A stretch of 64,000 bases of DNA from Brachyhypopomus gauderio (GCF_052324685.1 NC_135225.1:14061610-14125609); one strand, 5' to 3'. Numbered from the stretch's first letter, positions 1 through 12,960 are shown. The notes: generated from the letters alone by a model not told the origin. A program made the numbers and translations.

Positions 1-269
1 GCATGGTAACAAGATGGAGTCCATGTTTTCTGTCTCAGTTGTTACTCAACCCCAGACACTGTGGTCTCTCAGACACTGTGGTCACCATGTCGGTGTGACA
101 GAAGTGTGGGCCCTGGGTTTGTGACTCACACAGACTTGGCTCTAGCAACACACTGGGGAGGTTTCTGCCATCAAACACAATGGAGCGAATCAGCTATATG
201 AGCACATGTGCAAGACTCCCACTGCAGATTACAGCAAGACACCAGCTGCACTGTGGGCTGTGAGTTGAT

Positions 270-548
270 TGCCAGCCTGCACCCGAGTCCTGCAATGCCA
301 GCCTGCACCCGAGTCCTGCAATGCCAGCCACCCGAGTCCTGCAATGCCAGCCTGCATCTGAGTCCTGCAATGCCAGCCACCCGAGTCCTGCAATGCCAGC
401 CTGCACCTGAGTCCTGCAATGTCAGCCACCCGAGTCCTGCAATGCCAGCCTGCACCTGAGTCCTGTAATGCCAGCCTGCTTCTGAGTCCTGTAATTCCAG
501 CCTCCATCTGAGTCCTGTAGTATCAGCCTCCATCTGAGTCCTGCAGTG
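270..548. repeat. Minisatellite, 23/26-bp units
   Basis: Tandem units built on a core gagtcctgcaatgccagcc, alternating between about 23 and 26 bp with scattered substitutions, roughly eleven copies. Open frames on both strands here are by-products of the repeat; their proteins are simple iterations with no family resemblance. Confidence 0.85.
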
Positions 549-2944
549 TCTGCCCTGTCTCACACATCCCTCTGACTTTACAGCACCAGCATTTCCAGCA
601 TTTGCGTCTTCTGCCCTGTTTATCTATAAAATCCAACCGTGGTCACACACCCATGCACCGAAGATTTACTCAGGTCATAAAGCTCCCTGGTCATTGGCTA
701 TGCAGTGCAGCGAGCGTGCAGCAGGATAAGAGGCACCGTGATGAATCCGACTCATCAGGCAGGCTTCTGAAAACTAGCATCACGTCCCACTGACCACACT
801 GACCGTGGCGCACTCGGTGTAAGAATACCGCAGCGATATGAAGCCGCACAGGCGTGAGCGCCGCCGGTTCTAATCAAAGAGCCTCAGTAAGCCACAGTGT
901 TGGGAGCATGAACAATAAAGCAACAGGAGAAAAAGGCATCAGTCATCCACACATTGGACACTAACGCCGCTAAAACGGCCGTCTGAGAGCTCCCGGCAAT
1001 AAGCAGAGGTGGAAAACTTGTACATTTCCACCCCTTAGGAAAATGTAGAGGGACGTTTATTGGTATTATGGCAATCAACTGAAATTAGCTGAAACTCGTT
1101 TTGTTAGCAAATCAGATCCGTAAGCCTCCTCCCCCTCCCTGACCTGCTCCTGTTTGAACGGTGGCTGTCGTCGTTGTCGGATGAATGGCTTCAAAGAAAG
1201 AAGGAAACGAATGTGGAAACCTTTCACGGCCTGCTGCTGTGAGGTTTGATGTTCCTATAGATTGACCTACGAACGCTGAATCACACCTCTGACTCTTACA
1301 TGATATCACACTTTTAAATCCATGTCTGCTCCTAGAGTCTTCATAGAGATGAAAGACGTCAGCAAGCAAACAGGCAGGTGAGGGAATCTAAGAGACGTCT
1401 GTGAGGTTGCACCGCATGTCCGTCAGCACGGACGGATCGAGCCGCAGGTTTAATCTTTCGATTTGATGGAGTGCATTGAGGTGTTGGCGCTGGTTCTGAA
1501 GGCCTCTCAGAGCAAATTTTAAATGAGGTGATTTATTCAGCAGTGTTTTCACATGCGTCATCTCTCCATCCCAGGAAGTCTGACACTCTGGTTCGTTGTG
1601 AGTGTGTGTGTGCATACATACATGGGCAGTGCTCCGTGGATCACAACACTGTTCTGTTTTAACTTGGGCTTGATTTTTCGTTCTGATCTGATCATTTTTT
1701 GTCTACTCTTCCTGGTCATGTTGTACTATTCTCCCTCCTGAAATAATGGTGAACACTTGAACTGAGTGTTGTTTACACATTTGTTTTCAGTGACGGTCAC
1801 TACGCGAAGAACATAAACACATAAGAATAAGAACATAAAAACACACACATACACAATTCTGTAGCCTTCAAACCCTCTAAAGTGGCAAATTACTGAAAAC
1901 ATTTGCCACATGTTCCAACCCGTATGTCAGCGTCAACACACACTCTCAGACAAAAACAAGTGTCCTCCTTGATATCCAAGACCTTTAAGACAAAGCACAG
2001 CCTTCTACTTTCTGATGAAGTAATGTCAGGTTAGTGGGACTCTGTGTCCAAGTGCACATTGTTTGGCTGACAGCTCTGCGCCGCTTTTAGACAAATCTCT
2101 CCCTCACAAAGCTGCTCGCAGTACAACAAGCAGTTGTTCAGATCAGGGGGCTGTGCGGCTTCTTCAGTGGAAATCTTTTATTGGCTTCATCAATGTCTAA
2201 TACACGATCTGTCTTCAGCAGGCGTTTAATCAAGTCCTCCCTACAATTATATGGCTGTCCCGCCCTCCCGTTAAACCACACTAATCACTGAGACCTGTAA
2301 CAGCTGTCTGAACAGGGCCGCCTATACAAACGTGAACACAGTAAAAAATAACTTGAAATTATTCAAGTACCCAAGTAGTTTCAAATGTTCAAATGTATCC
2401 AGTTTGCAGCACAATGCCATCTAAAGTGGTATAAAACAGGCTTTATTTACTACTAATTTCTTGTTCTGGATTAATGTTCTGGATAAATTTGGATGCAGTT
2501 CAGATTCCAAACTCATTCACAGCATAAGTTGAAAAGTTAATTGGAAACATTAATAGGATTAGAAACACTGGATTACAACACCATGCTGAGAACCACAAAC
2601 ACGCTTGGTTCTACATCCATGGTTCTTACTTTCACAATTTAATGGGTTGCTGAAACAAAAAGAGCAGAGAATTGTGTTTAGCATTTTTCAGGCACGTATT
2701 TATTTCTTCACAGTGTTGAATTTTTTTTTTTCACGGACCACACAAATCTTTTAAGAGGTGAAGAGCACTGCACAGAGCAAGGACAGGCACACAGGACAGA
2801 CCACAACACCTGGATCAAGAGGAGGACAGGTACACAGGACAGACCACAACACCTGGATCAAGAGGAGGGTGGAGGGTAAGCAGAGCGAAACAAAAGACAA
2901 AGCCAGCATGGTGCTCCCACATACACAGGTGTACGCACACATAG
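549..2944. other. Intergenic, no gene recognised
   Basis: Only short unrelated open frames are present, none with a recognisable domain or a consistent exon pattern. The base composition is mixed. It lies beyond the 3' end of gabrg1 and may hold regulatory sequence that cannot be identified by eye. Confidence 0.5.
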
Positions 2945-3118
<174 letters not shown>

Positions 3119-3348
3119 ACATGCTATTATGCAAACCATTTACTTTTATTCAGTCCGAATAAAAGCAAACAATGGTTATAAAAAGTCTAATAACATTTTT
3201 ATAATGCCTTAATCATCTATTTATATACAAAAATATAAATAGACTGTATTGGATGCATTGCTATTAGAACCTGCATTCTGCATAGGGTGAGCTAAATATT
3301 CACTAAGCACTGACTGTGAAAGAGTATTAAGTACACACACATCATACA

Positions 3349-3349
<1 letters not shown>

Positions 3350-3411
<62 letters not shown>
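3350..3411. repeat. (CA)n microsatellite
   Basis: About 30 uninterrupted CA dinucleotides. Confidence 0.95.
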
Positions 3412-3412
<1 letters not shown>

Positions 3413-4726
3413 CATGGAACCATGAAAATAACAAAGGTCAACAGTAACATGAGAGCATGAGAGGAAAAGGAGTTCGGACCAGACAGTAGCATCTAGCACT
3501 GACTATTCACCCCCCCGACATAGTGCTCATACCCACAGTGACTACTGATGACTATGTTAGAATTGCACATGGTGAGACCATCGTTATGAGAACAGCGTCA
3601 ATATAAATGTCATGCTTACAATGCTCCACATACAGCCTAACGATGTCACGGACCAGGATGCAGCCGGGCCTGAAGAGTTCAGCCATAACAAAAAGGCATT
3701 GATGGCTTCGTTATGAGCTGAGAATTACGAACTGGTTAGCAGACTGACTGCTGACAGTATGTGATCATGACACGCCAACATGGTGGATTAGAACAGAACG
3801 ACCAGATCATCTTCCCAAAGCAGGATATTTGGATTCAGTACCCGCAGTGCCTTTTATGCATAGCCTAAACTGAAACGTGAAACATCTTTACCTGCAGCAA
3901 GTATATAGAAACAAATGATAGAAACTGGACCAGTACAATAATATGAGAGACTCTTCCACGTAAGTTATTACAGTCTGAGGATCAACCACATTTTCAAGTG
4001 GCATAGGCTAATTCCAGTAAAATGGCTTAAAGTTTAACACATCAAAATCTATTTCACATAACCTTAGAGTACTTATGCTTTGGTTTGATAAGGCGCAAGG
4101 AAGCTGAATATTACAGTATGTGCATGTAATTATACTAGTGTCTTTACAATCAAAACTACTTAAAGTTCTACATCTAAAGAGCTATTACTAATGAATAGGT
4201 TAATGTGTTAGTTCTTTGAAATTTCTTGTTAGATGCATTTAAGAAGCTATTACAGTCTTTTGGATCTATGTAGTATGCTTGAAGCTTGAAATATATGCTT
4301 TGATATTTGTTCACAAAAACCATTTTGGAAAGCGTTTTTTATCTGTGTCTTAGCTGTGACTGTGCAAGAAAATTTAAAATGATATTCTTCATTGCACCAT
4401 AAGTATATTTTTGTACTAAGCAAGGTAACAACGTAAGATTAATTTGTTTGCCACGGTTTGTCTGCAGTGGACCAGGGACATCAGTGTCCGTAACCTTGTC
4501 AGTCTTCCAGAACAAGAGGGTTTCTGCTGGTAATATTTACTGTACTGCAATATGGCAATATAATAACGCCCTTAATATCTCGCGTGCACCTCTCCTTTTC
4601 TCATAAACACAATCTCACCCTGAGGCTCCTCTCTGCCCAAAATACTGTATCAAGACGGTGGAGAAATAACAAATGGTTTTCACACATGGATTTTAAATAA
4701 GTCCGTATCCCTCGACTGCATTCGTT
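3412..4726. other. 3' flank of gabrg1, possible 3' UTR
   Basis: AT-rich DNA directly downstream (minus strand) of the gabrg1 stop codon. It probably contains the 3' UTR, but I could not single out a convincing polyadenylation signal close to the stop. No other coding sequence was recognised. Confidence 0.4.
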
Positions 4727-6072
4727 TTATAGATACAGGTACCCGATCCAGTAAACGAGGTTGAAGAGGCCGAAAGCAGTGGGGAAGAATATCCGCGAGT
4801 AGGAGTCGATTTTGGACACGTGGACGTGCATCCTGTTCTCGCGCCAGGCTCCCGAGCGGCAGTCGTCGAAGCAGCAGAAGAAGCTCGCGCAGTCTTTGCC
4901 GTCTAAACACTCGTAGGCGTAGTCGTCGTCGTCGTGGTAGGGGGCCACGTGGTTCATCTGGAGCAGAGAGCTCCCTGGCCTCATGTTCATCACGCTCGAT
5001 TTCTACCGCAGAAGAAACGATGAACGACTTAAGGGCCCAATGTCTGCTCAACAGCGCGCAAAACGTCTCACAATTCTAAAATTATGTTGCGTATTATGTA
5101 GTTTAGACGCTTCACTGGATATTTTGTATTTAGATACTGTGGGCCATTTCGGCTATGTATATAAATATGATAGAAATGAGAAATTGATGTGTGCCTAAAG
5201 TCAAAGTGTTATTTAATCCGTCTATACATGCTAACTAGCTCAAGTCACCTGAAATCTGCTGTTCATGGTAATTCGAGCACTTAACTCCTCTTGATTGCTG
5301 AGGGCGTTAGCTCACCGGTGGGCAGTTGCTCTTGGTCTTCTTGCTCTGCCGATTGCTGGTGAAGTAGTGCAGCGTTCCGTACTCCATAAGAGCAGCGAAT
5401 GTGAAGATGAAGCAGACAGACACAAACAGGTCCATGGCCGTCACGTATGACACCTTAGGTAACGACTTCCTGGATATGGTGCTTAGGGTTGTCATAGTAA
5501 GTACGGTCGTGATACCTGTACAAATAAAAAATAATAAATAATAATATTAGCACTCGAACTAATAGGAGGAGGAAACATTTCTACACACACACACACATAC
5601 ACACACACATAGAGATAATGAATTGCTTGCGCGGGCTACCTAAAGACGTCCTGGCTGGAACGGCGTCCTTGTTGATCCAGAAGGACACCCAGGAGAGAAC
5701 TACAATCATGCTGCAGGGGATGTAGGTCTGGATGGTGAAGTAACCCATCCTCCGGCTAAGGTCGAAGAAGATAGTCATAATCACATACTCTCCTGAAAAA
5801 GAAACATATGCGGTCAGCAAATTCAGCGCTGTATCTATATGTATGAAGTGTAATTATTCTAGTCTTGACAAGGCCAAATTTTTTTTGCTTCATTCTCTTC
5901 ACACACCAGACTGAGTGTTTGCCACGTCTGAGGTGTTCCGCAGTCCAATAAAGGCAAACTGGTAAAGTCTCCAGTACCGCTGGTCTGCTACCTCAACAGC
6001 ACGACGCTGCCATCTATACTGAATCTCATTCTTTGGGTATCCATCTGAAAAAAAAAACAAAACAAAAACAAG

Positions 6073-6148
<76 letters not shown>

Positions 6149-6227
6149 TTAGACACCTATTTACCTTCTCCTCATAAATCACACAGACCCAAAGCCACAC
6201 AGTCAGCTTTAGAGCTCAGCACAAGTA

Positions 6228-6305
<78 letters not shown>

Positions 6306-9300
6306 GACAGGATGGCATGTTAAGCATGGCATGCCTTTACCTTCCCTTTCTGCCCACAGTGATTGACACATATTGGAAGCTGAGAGAGAAAAGGTGCATG
6401 ACAGATGTGGGAATGACACACACATAAAGGAGGATGTCAGGCTAGCTGGAGGTGATAAATGTTCTGCTGAAAGACGGTACACCATCTCTTCTCACTGTGG
6501 GTTTGGAAGATCAGAACCGCGGCATGTCCGGGCCAATGGTTGGGCTATTGTTTGGCTACAATTAGTGGTGCAAAGTGTCCAATCAACACACAGAAGCAAT
6601 GTGGCAGCGCCCAGTGTCTGAATGACACCGAATGAGTCTGAATGACACCGAATGAGTCTGAATGACACCAAATGAGTCTGAATGACACTGAATGAGTCTG
6701 AATGACACCGAATGAGTCTGAATGACACCGGATGAGTCTGAATGACACTGAATGAGTCTGAATGACACCGAATGAGTCTGAATGACACCGAATGAGTCTG
6801 AATGACACTGAATGAGTCTGAATGACAGATCATTGGCAGCAGTTTAACACCTACAGCTCGAAAACTCCAGAGGACACGAATGTTCATCCATAGGAAAGTT
6901 ATGCAGCTTAAGGTAGCATTCCGCATTAATAGTCAACCTGACAAAAACAAAATTATAATAGGAAAGAAACAAAGCAAACAAACACAACAAAGGATCAGTC
7001 CAAAAAAGAATGTTTCAAACATACTGTGTTGTGGAGGATTTAATTTGTAAACTACCTGTTTGTGTGTTCTTGTTTATTGACTTTATCCTCTCATTCTTTA
7101 TTGTTTCAGAAGACTTAAATGCATTTGAAATTATTTAATGACAAAATGTGCCAACATACCACAGGAGCATAATAGTAATAATAATAATAATAATAAGAAG
7201 AATTTTTTTATTATTATTGTTATTTTGTTTTATTATATAAGTGAGTGCTTTGGGCTAGGAGTACAGAGCACAGATTTCAGATGCACAAACATCAGTAAAT
7301 CAACAGCATCTGCTGGGTAAACAAAATGGCTGCCCGTGACATACCTCAGGGTGTACATCACACGTCCGTTGCTCCAAAGGCGCAGAAGGCGATTGGGCGT
7401 CGTGATCCAGTGAGCGTCAGATTTGCGGGAATTGCGAAAAAACGTATCGGGGATCCAGATCTTTCCCACCATGTTACTGTTCAGCATGAGGAGCTTCATG
7501 GAGCTGTTGAACTTCAGGCGGCTGTCGTACCACGTCTGAGCGAAGAAGATGTCTATGGTGTACTCCTACAGACCACAAAGGCACAAGTCAGACAACTCCA
7601 CAGTACATGCTAAGATAGAAATGAAACATCTGTAACATGCAGTGTTTTTTGACATACACTCACCATGTTGATGGGATCCACTGGACCAATGCTGTTCACA
7701 TACACTGCCGTCTCAATCACAGTGGGTCTCACTGCAATGGTGCACAGTAGTTTTGTTGGATTCATGTGGGCTCATACTGGAGCAATACTAACAGTTTTAA
7801 CAGTATCTTCATACTGGAGCAATACTAACAGTTTTCCCCTGATTCCAATAGTTACTCTGCTATTTCCATACACAGCATCTTTGCATCATACTCTGTAATA
7901 CCACAAATATACATATGAAAATAAATGTGTAGATATCAGAGACTGCACTATCTCCGAAGCCTTGGAGAAAAATGGCGTGATTGTAAAGAGGCGGTGAATC
8001 CCAGAGAGGCCGCAGGTCCACCCTGCCGGCTCGGAGCAGTAATGAACTCCACTCGCCCTCTTGTTCTAGCTCCATCTCATCTTTTTGTCTCTGTCTCTGC
8101 ATCTTCCACGTGCACGCAGACACACGGAGGAAGAAGGGACGTCAGCGCTGATTCTCTTTGTCTTGCACTGATACCGCTGAGATCAATTTGTCTAAACAGC
8201 TGAGAAGTGGTCGTCTCATCACACCCTCCAGCAGTTGGGGACGGTGAGATGCACACAGCGTATTTCACTACATATTTAATATCCATGAATATAGCAAGAG
8301 TATGGGCAACAAAAATAGGTTCATGAAGATTTCAGTTTGGTTTTTTTCTGTGTGTACCCTCATCATCACATTTGACTAGAGGACCAGGCATTACTGCTAT
8401 AACTCCTAACATCTGTAAGAGTGTGATAGCTGTGTGACCACTGGCTGAGACTGGAAGCGACTTCAGAAATATGTGACCAAGTCCAAAGCTGACGTGATAA
8501 CTTGCCTCCAATGTCTGGCCGCAGTTTGTTGTCATAGCCCTGCAGTAATTTATTCAGGATGAGGGTGACGTCGCTCTCGTAAACCTTTGGAGATAAAACC
8601 CAAGTTTTGTTTATGGGGACGTCCTCATAATCTTCCTCCTCAGTTTTACTGGGCTCCATAGCCATGCTGGAAACATGAGGAAAAAGAAGAGGATTTTTTT
8701 TAAGATTAAAAAAAATAATTAAACTGTATCATATTCTGTAATAATTATAGTAGTAGAGGAAGGGAGGGAGAGAGACAGGAAAACAGACTCACAAACAGAT
8801 CAAAGAGAAGAAGATCATTAGCTGTAAAGACTTTAAGTAGAGATGGGTTTTATGAGTTAAGAGTGATATAGACACGGGCAGATAGAGAGGATTCGTAAGA
8901 TGAGCATGAGTGTATGAATAGATAAAGAGTATCATCTGTTTCTCTGAAGGAACTGAGCTCTGAAACAAAAGGACGGAATCTCTTAAACGAAGGGGATCTA
9001 ATAAAAGAACACAATGATTAATGAAGATGTGTTCTGGCAGAGGATACAAGGGAACGGCTGAAGGTTAGAGGTTTAAAATTATCATCCACAACTCTCCTTC
9101 CTCTTCAATGCAAAACACCCATTGAGTCCAAATGCTCCTAGAATGAATCAATTTTGATTTATTAATTCATTCCCTTTTATTCTTCAAAACATTCTTGCCG
9201 GGACTTTTTTTTTTTTTGGTAAGTTATGTTGTCATCATGATTGGAATAGAATTATACCCAAATCTTTTACATGAACCAGAGGATGGCCCATGACTGGCAT

Positions 9301-11076
9301 GTCACATAACAACAGTAAAGGTGGCTAAAGGATTCTACCACCTTTCCCTCTCAGGGGCAACACTTCACTGGGACATCCTGGTCTCACACAGCAAGCTGCA
9401 GAGGTGGAACTTAGTGCTGGCTGTGGCAGACTCTTCTCTGTATTACTCTTATTGGAATCATTATCCCATCAGTATTCACTCTTCAGAGGAAAATGTTTTA
9501 TATCTGGACTAAAAAACAACATTTTAAAATACACTAAGCTTAGTGTGTGTAGTAATTATTGTATACACTCAGATGTCCATGGGCAAATAAACTAAACATT
9601 TGAAATAATATTTGCGCAAGGTCAATTTTTTGTTTGTTTGTTAATATTTTTTTGCAAACAGTGATAATGAATGCAACAATGCTGTCCATGATAAATTATT
9701 TAAATCTATTCTTTAGGCAATTAAACAGCTTGAGTCAAGGCAAGTCCTCTGACATAGAACTTCCTGGAAAGATCTACATAAATGGCAGAGATGGCTGGAC
9801 TGAGACGTGCTGGTCATTGCCAAGGAAATACTGAGCAGCTCAAATTGTAACAGCAACTAAAACTGTAAATGTATTTCTCTCAGTGAATCCCACATAGTAC
9901 AGAGTTGGCTTGAGAGACAATGTATTATTCAAAAGTATAAACATATATATAAACGGGAAGGACAGCACATCTCTGGTCACGCTCGCCATGCCTCCTGCTA
10001 CATGGTTTTATATTTCTATTTTCTTTACACAGCACAGCCAATGTGCTGTCCATACACTCACTATTCTAGCCCCACTGCAATTCTACATTTTAACCAGTCA
10101 TATATAAATGCTGAGAGAAGCAAACAGAGGCACATCACATACAAAGGACATGTGATAATGCCCATCAGAATCACTGAAATTCAACAGCAACAGCAATATA
10201 GTTTGTTCCACAAGTGACAAATTGCCCCCCACGTGCGCCCTCTTACACCCCCCCCCCCCAGTGCAGCTTGCAGATTATGACAGTTACAACTGTACGAATT
10301 TGGGGGTCTCAGCAACTAAGAAACTGAATTTTTGTTTGTTTGATTGCATATAACCTAAATGGATAAAAGAATATAAATGGATCTTACGTGCTCTGTAAGG
10401 TATAGCACCTGACCCGTTACTTACTACGGCAAACATTACGTGTCCTTTCTGGACGTCTTCAGTCAGTTAGCTGAAGGCAATGTTTTGATATCAGTTCTTT
10501 AGGGGGCAGGAATTGTAGACTTGAAGAGGAGGAATACGGTGACAGTTTCTGCTTAGAACATTAGAAATGAAATTTCGTTTTGGCTTATTTGTTCTTTCTT
10601 TTTTTCTTTTAAATATGTGGATTGCTTTTTTGCTTTTTTGCTGAATGGTTGCGGTCTGAAGTATCTTCAAGGTTGTTAACGGAGTGACATTGCGCGTTGT
10701 GGCTAAAGCAAACAACGACAGTGAGCAATCAAACAGCTTACGCGCAATAGCTAGTATATGACACAGAATAATCGTCTCTTCATATATGACGGGAAAAACA
10801 ATGGTCTTTGGCTTTAACAAATTTGAATTCAAGCGCGAAATGTCGTCCCAGCTGTTTAACATTGCGTAAAAGGCTTGACATTATTCGTATTGGTTTGCGG
10901 TACTTTGAGTGTAAATCAGGCAAGACACATATCGAACTGGTTAGGCTTTCTGTACACTACCGATTGCATATCTCGACATTTCGCCTTGGTACCCCGAAAA
11001 CTTACCAGACCCCAATCAACCCAGGCAAGAGCCAGACCAGCGCCTCTTTCCTCCGGCGGCGATGCAGCATAACCAT
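4727..11076 (-). CDS. gabrg1: GABA-A receptor subunit gamma-1 (9 coding exons)
   Basis: Pore-forming subunit of the GABA-gated chloride channel at the neuronal plasma membrane. CDS is the complement of 4727-5002, 5316-5515, 5640-5792, 5907-6044, 6855-6937, 7345-7565, 7664-7731, 8506-8666 and 11006-11076; all phases join, giving 456 residues (mammalian gamma-1 about 465). The first ATG sits in a GCCATGG context with an in-frame stop upstream and opens a short Arg-rich, then hydrophobic signal peptide. Visible features: ligand-binding domain; Cys-loop C181-C195; TM1 about 264-286; TM2 about 291-313 with [12 protein letters not shown]3 about 325-346; a long intracellular loop with YAYECLDG (tyrosine and AP2-type motif) and a Cys-rich CASFFCCF stretch as palmitoylated in gamma-2; TM4 at the C-terminus. 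NKTWV, NRLLR and [10 protein letters not shown] favour gamma-1 over gamma-2 or gamma-3, as does the neighbouring gabra2. Intron 2 uses a GC donor. The gene spans only 6.4 kb. Confidence 0.93.
5581..5610. repeat. Short (CA)n in gabrg1 intron 7
   Basis: An imperfect CA run lies just inside the intron after the donor of the TM1 exon. It is short and of no evident function. Confidence 0.7.
6074..6145. repeat. (CA)n microsatellite in gabrg1 intron 5
   Basis: About 36 CA units (UG on the transcript), about 30 nt upstream of the exon 6 acceptor at 6044. A T-rich tract separates the repeat from the AG. Confidence 0.95.
6230..6303. repeat. (CA)n microsatellite in gabrg1 intron 5
   Basis: About 36 CA units, separated from the previous run by about 85 bp of unique sequence. 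Confidence 0.95.
6617..6828. repeat. 20-bp minisatellite next to gabrg1 exon 5
   Basis: About ten to eleven copies of tctgaatgacaccgaatgag with few substitutions (accg, acca, actg variants). On the transcript it begins about 27 nt inside intron 5, after the donor of the Cys-loop exon. The open frames over it are repeat artefacts. Confidence 0.93.
7171..7235. repeat. (TAA)n and T-rich tract
   Basis: A short run of taa triplets is followed by T-rich imperfect repeats in gabrg1 intron 4, about 110 bp from exon 4. Confidence 0.7.
8504..8505 (-). other. Non-canonical GC splice donor of gabrg1 intron 2
   Basis: On the minus strand the exon ends in ATTGGAG and the intron begins gcaagt, so the donor dinucleotide is GC. 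AG before it and AAGT after it match the strong consensus of GC-AG introns. No GT alternative keeps the reading frame into the next exon, which starts at 7731 after a normal cag acceptor. Confidence 0.85.
8667..11005 (-). other. gabrg1 intron 1, nothing recognised
   Basis: It separates the signal-peptide exon from the rest of the gene. It holds a poly-C run near 10247-10259 and otherwise mixed AT-rich sequence without recognisable elements. Confidence 0.6.
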
Positions 11077-11420
11077 GGCGAAAATGCACTCTCAATCAGA
11101 TCAAAACGGCCTTGGAAATTCTACAAATGACAAAGAAAAAGCGACAAATTCATGTGTGCTCAAGCATGTTACGGAAAGCGAGGTTGTGGTAAATCTAAAC
11201 AAATGTTATGTCCTGTCACTCGCTGGAAACAGCATACATTCAGCCTATGCTGCTGGGATCCGATGGAACGATCGATGAGAGGGAGACGAGAGTCTCTGTA
11301 CAGTGCGGGGCGCGCGGTGTGTGTATGTGAACTCCGGATTCCGCTGATTGCGGCACTACTGTTTCCCTTCGTCTGGCGTTCTGCTGAGCGAGTCGCACTC
11401 GATGTTTTTGCGAATTAAAG
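11077..11420 (-). promoter_or_regulatory. Probable gabrg1 5' UTR and promoter region
   Basis: Just upstream of the gabrg1 start codon. It is richer in CpG than its surroundings (clusters near 11265-11320 and 11370-11400). No TATA box or transcription start could be fixed. The assignment rests on position and composition only. Confidence 0.45.
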
Positions 11421-12920
11421 CAAGAAACGGCCTGTGAGAAATCAGCTGACTGTTCCTCATAGGCTCTCCGAGCAGTAATTGAAGTGCGATTTATAAAATC
11501 ATCACAAAGTTTCGATGTTTTGGTTACTGGAAAAGTGAGTTTATAGTTTAACGAGTGGATTGGTGAAGTTTTATTAATAGACAAACTAACAAATTGTTGT
11601 TTGTGTTGTCCTACATGATTCATAGTTTCTTGCACCTTTCTTGCACCTTACTCGTGCTGGAGCTAACTTATCATATAATTAGCTACTCCAGACGCAATCA
11701 GGTGATTAAAATAAGTCGAATATTCAAACGGTAACATTATACCATTCCAAATGTAGTACAGCAAAAACAAATTAAAAAACATGAAACAGAAAAAAAGTCT
11801 TGTTGTAGCAAAATGATAAATCGATGTTAGGTACGCTTACTTACTTTTGTCGTCATTATGGTGTCAAGAAGGTTACCCACAGGCTGTTCAGGACCATGGA
11901 GAGCTCCCAATCTCTTCATATAGACTAGCCAACACATGGTCAAACAACACTCAGCCTGTTGTACAAAATATGGCCTTATTATGACCTTGACTTGCAGTTG
12001 TGTTTATCAAACAACATGTAGAAAAGGTTGTGAACTGATTGTGAGATAAAAAAAGTACCCTGCAGTTCTAGAAACATTGTATGTATTTGTATGACTTAAT
12101 TTCCATTTTAATTCTATTCAGTTTACTCGTGATACTAATGAAATGAGTAATACCTAACCTATCCAATATTAAGTAACAGAGGACAGAGAACAAAATAGAC
12201 CCCAAAATATTTGTGTACGAAGGTGACAAATGTGACAAATTTGTCTTTAAACTGTGTCCTAAATATACAGTGAAGTCTGACAAATATGGCAGTATATACA
12301 TAGTAGCCTTATAATGACAGAAGAATGAACACACTAAAGTGAATATTGATTAATGAGCACATTTTGGTCTATTCCATGCAACTACACAGTTTTGCGACTG
12401 TACAATCACACTAATCAGAATTGTGCTGGGACTACTTAAATCATTTTTTTCAAGCCAGTCATTACATCAGTGTGCAGTCTAAATGATAAAGCATTTGTAT
12501 GCAGGTGTGTTCTTACAAAAATGAAAGGGAGAGATGAAACATCACCATGGTGATGTCAGCCATTAATATTCTGAGACAGTATGATAAAGACTCCTAACAC
12601 ACAGACAGTTACACCAATGGAATATGCACAGCACCAACAAATACACAAGTATATGCACACACCCTTCTACAGTATTATTAATTACTGGAGATTTAGGCTG
12701 ACAAATGACAATTGTTCAAATAGGCCACAGTGACTTGTTATTATATCAGATATTCACAGTAGTGCTAGAGCATAATAGAGGATTTATGTCAGAGAAAGAC
12801 GTTTAAAATGAGGTGCATTCATATTAATACATCTATCATAAATATTTACACAGCTAAGCTTCTTAATTCAAGTCAAACATGCACACAGCCAAAGGATACT
12901 TTAAATATAAAACCACAAAT

Positions 12921-12922
<2 letters not shown>
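11421..12922. other. Intergenic, nothing recognised
   Basis: AT-rich sequence between gabrg1 and gabra2, without an identifiable gene, RNA or repeat family. Confidence 0.5.

Positions 12923-12960
<38 letters not shown>
12923..12960. repeat. (CA)n microsatellite
   Basis: About 19 CA units. Confidence 0.92.

Noticed and set aside
6492..6926. 144-codon minus-strand frame covering the gabrg1 Cys-loop exon
   Set aside because: It reads the exon in the wrong frame and continues into the 20-bp minisatellite; the correct frame is set by splice sites at 6937 and 6855.
11041..11278. Plus-strand frame over the gabrg1 first exon
   Set aside because: Antisense shadow; the minus strand has the ATG in strong context, signal peptide and a donor of the right phase.
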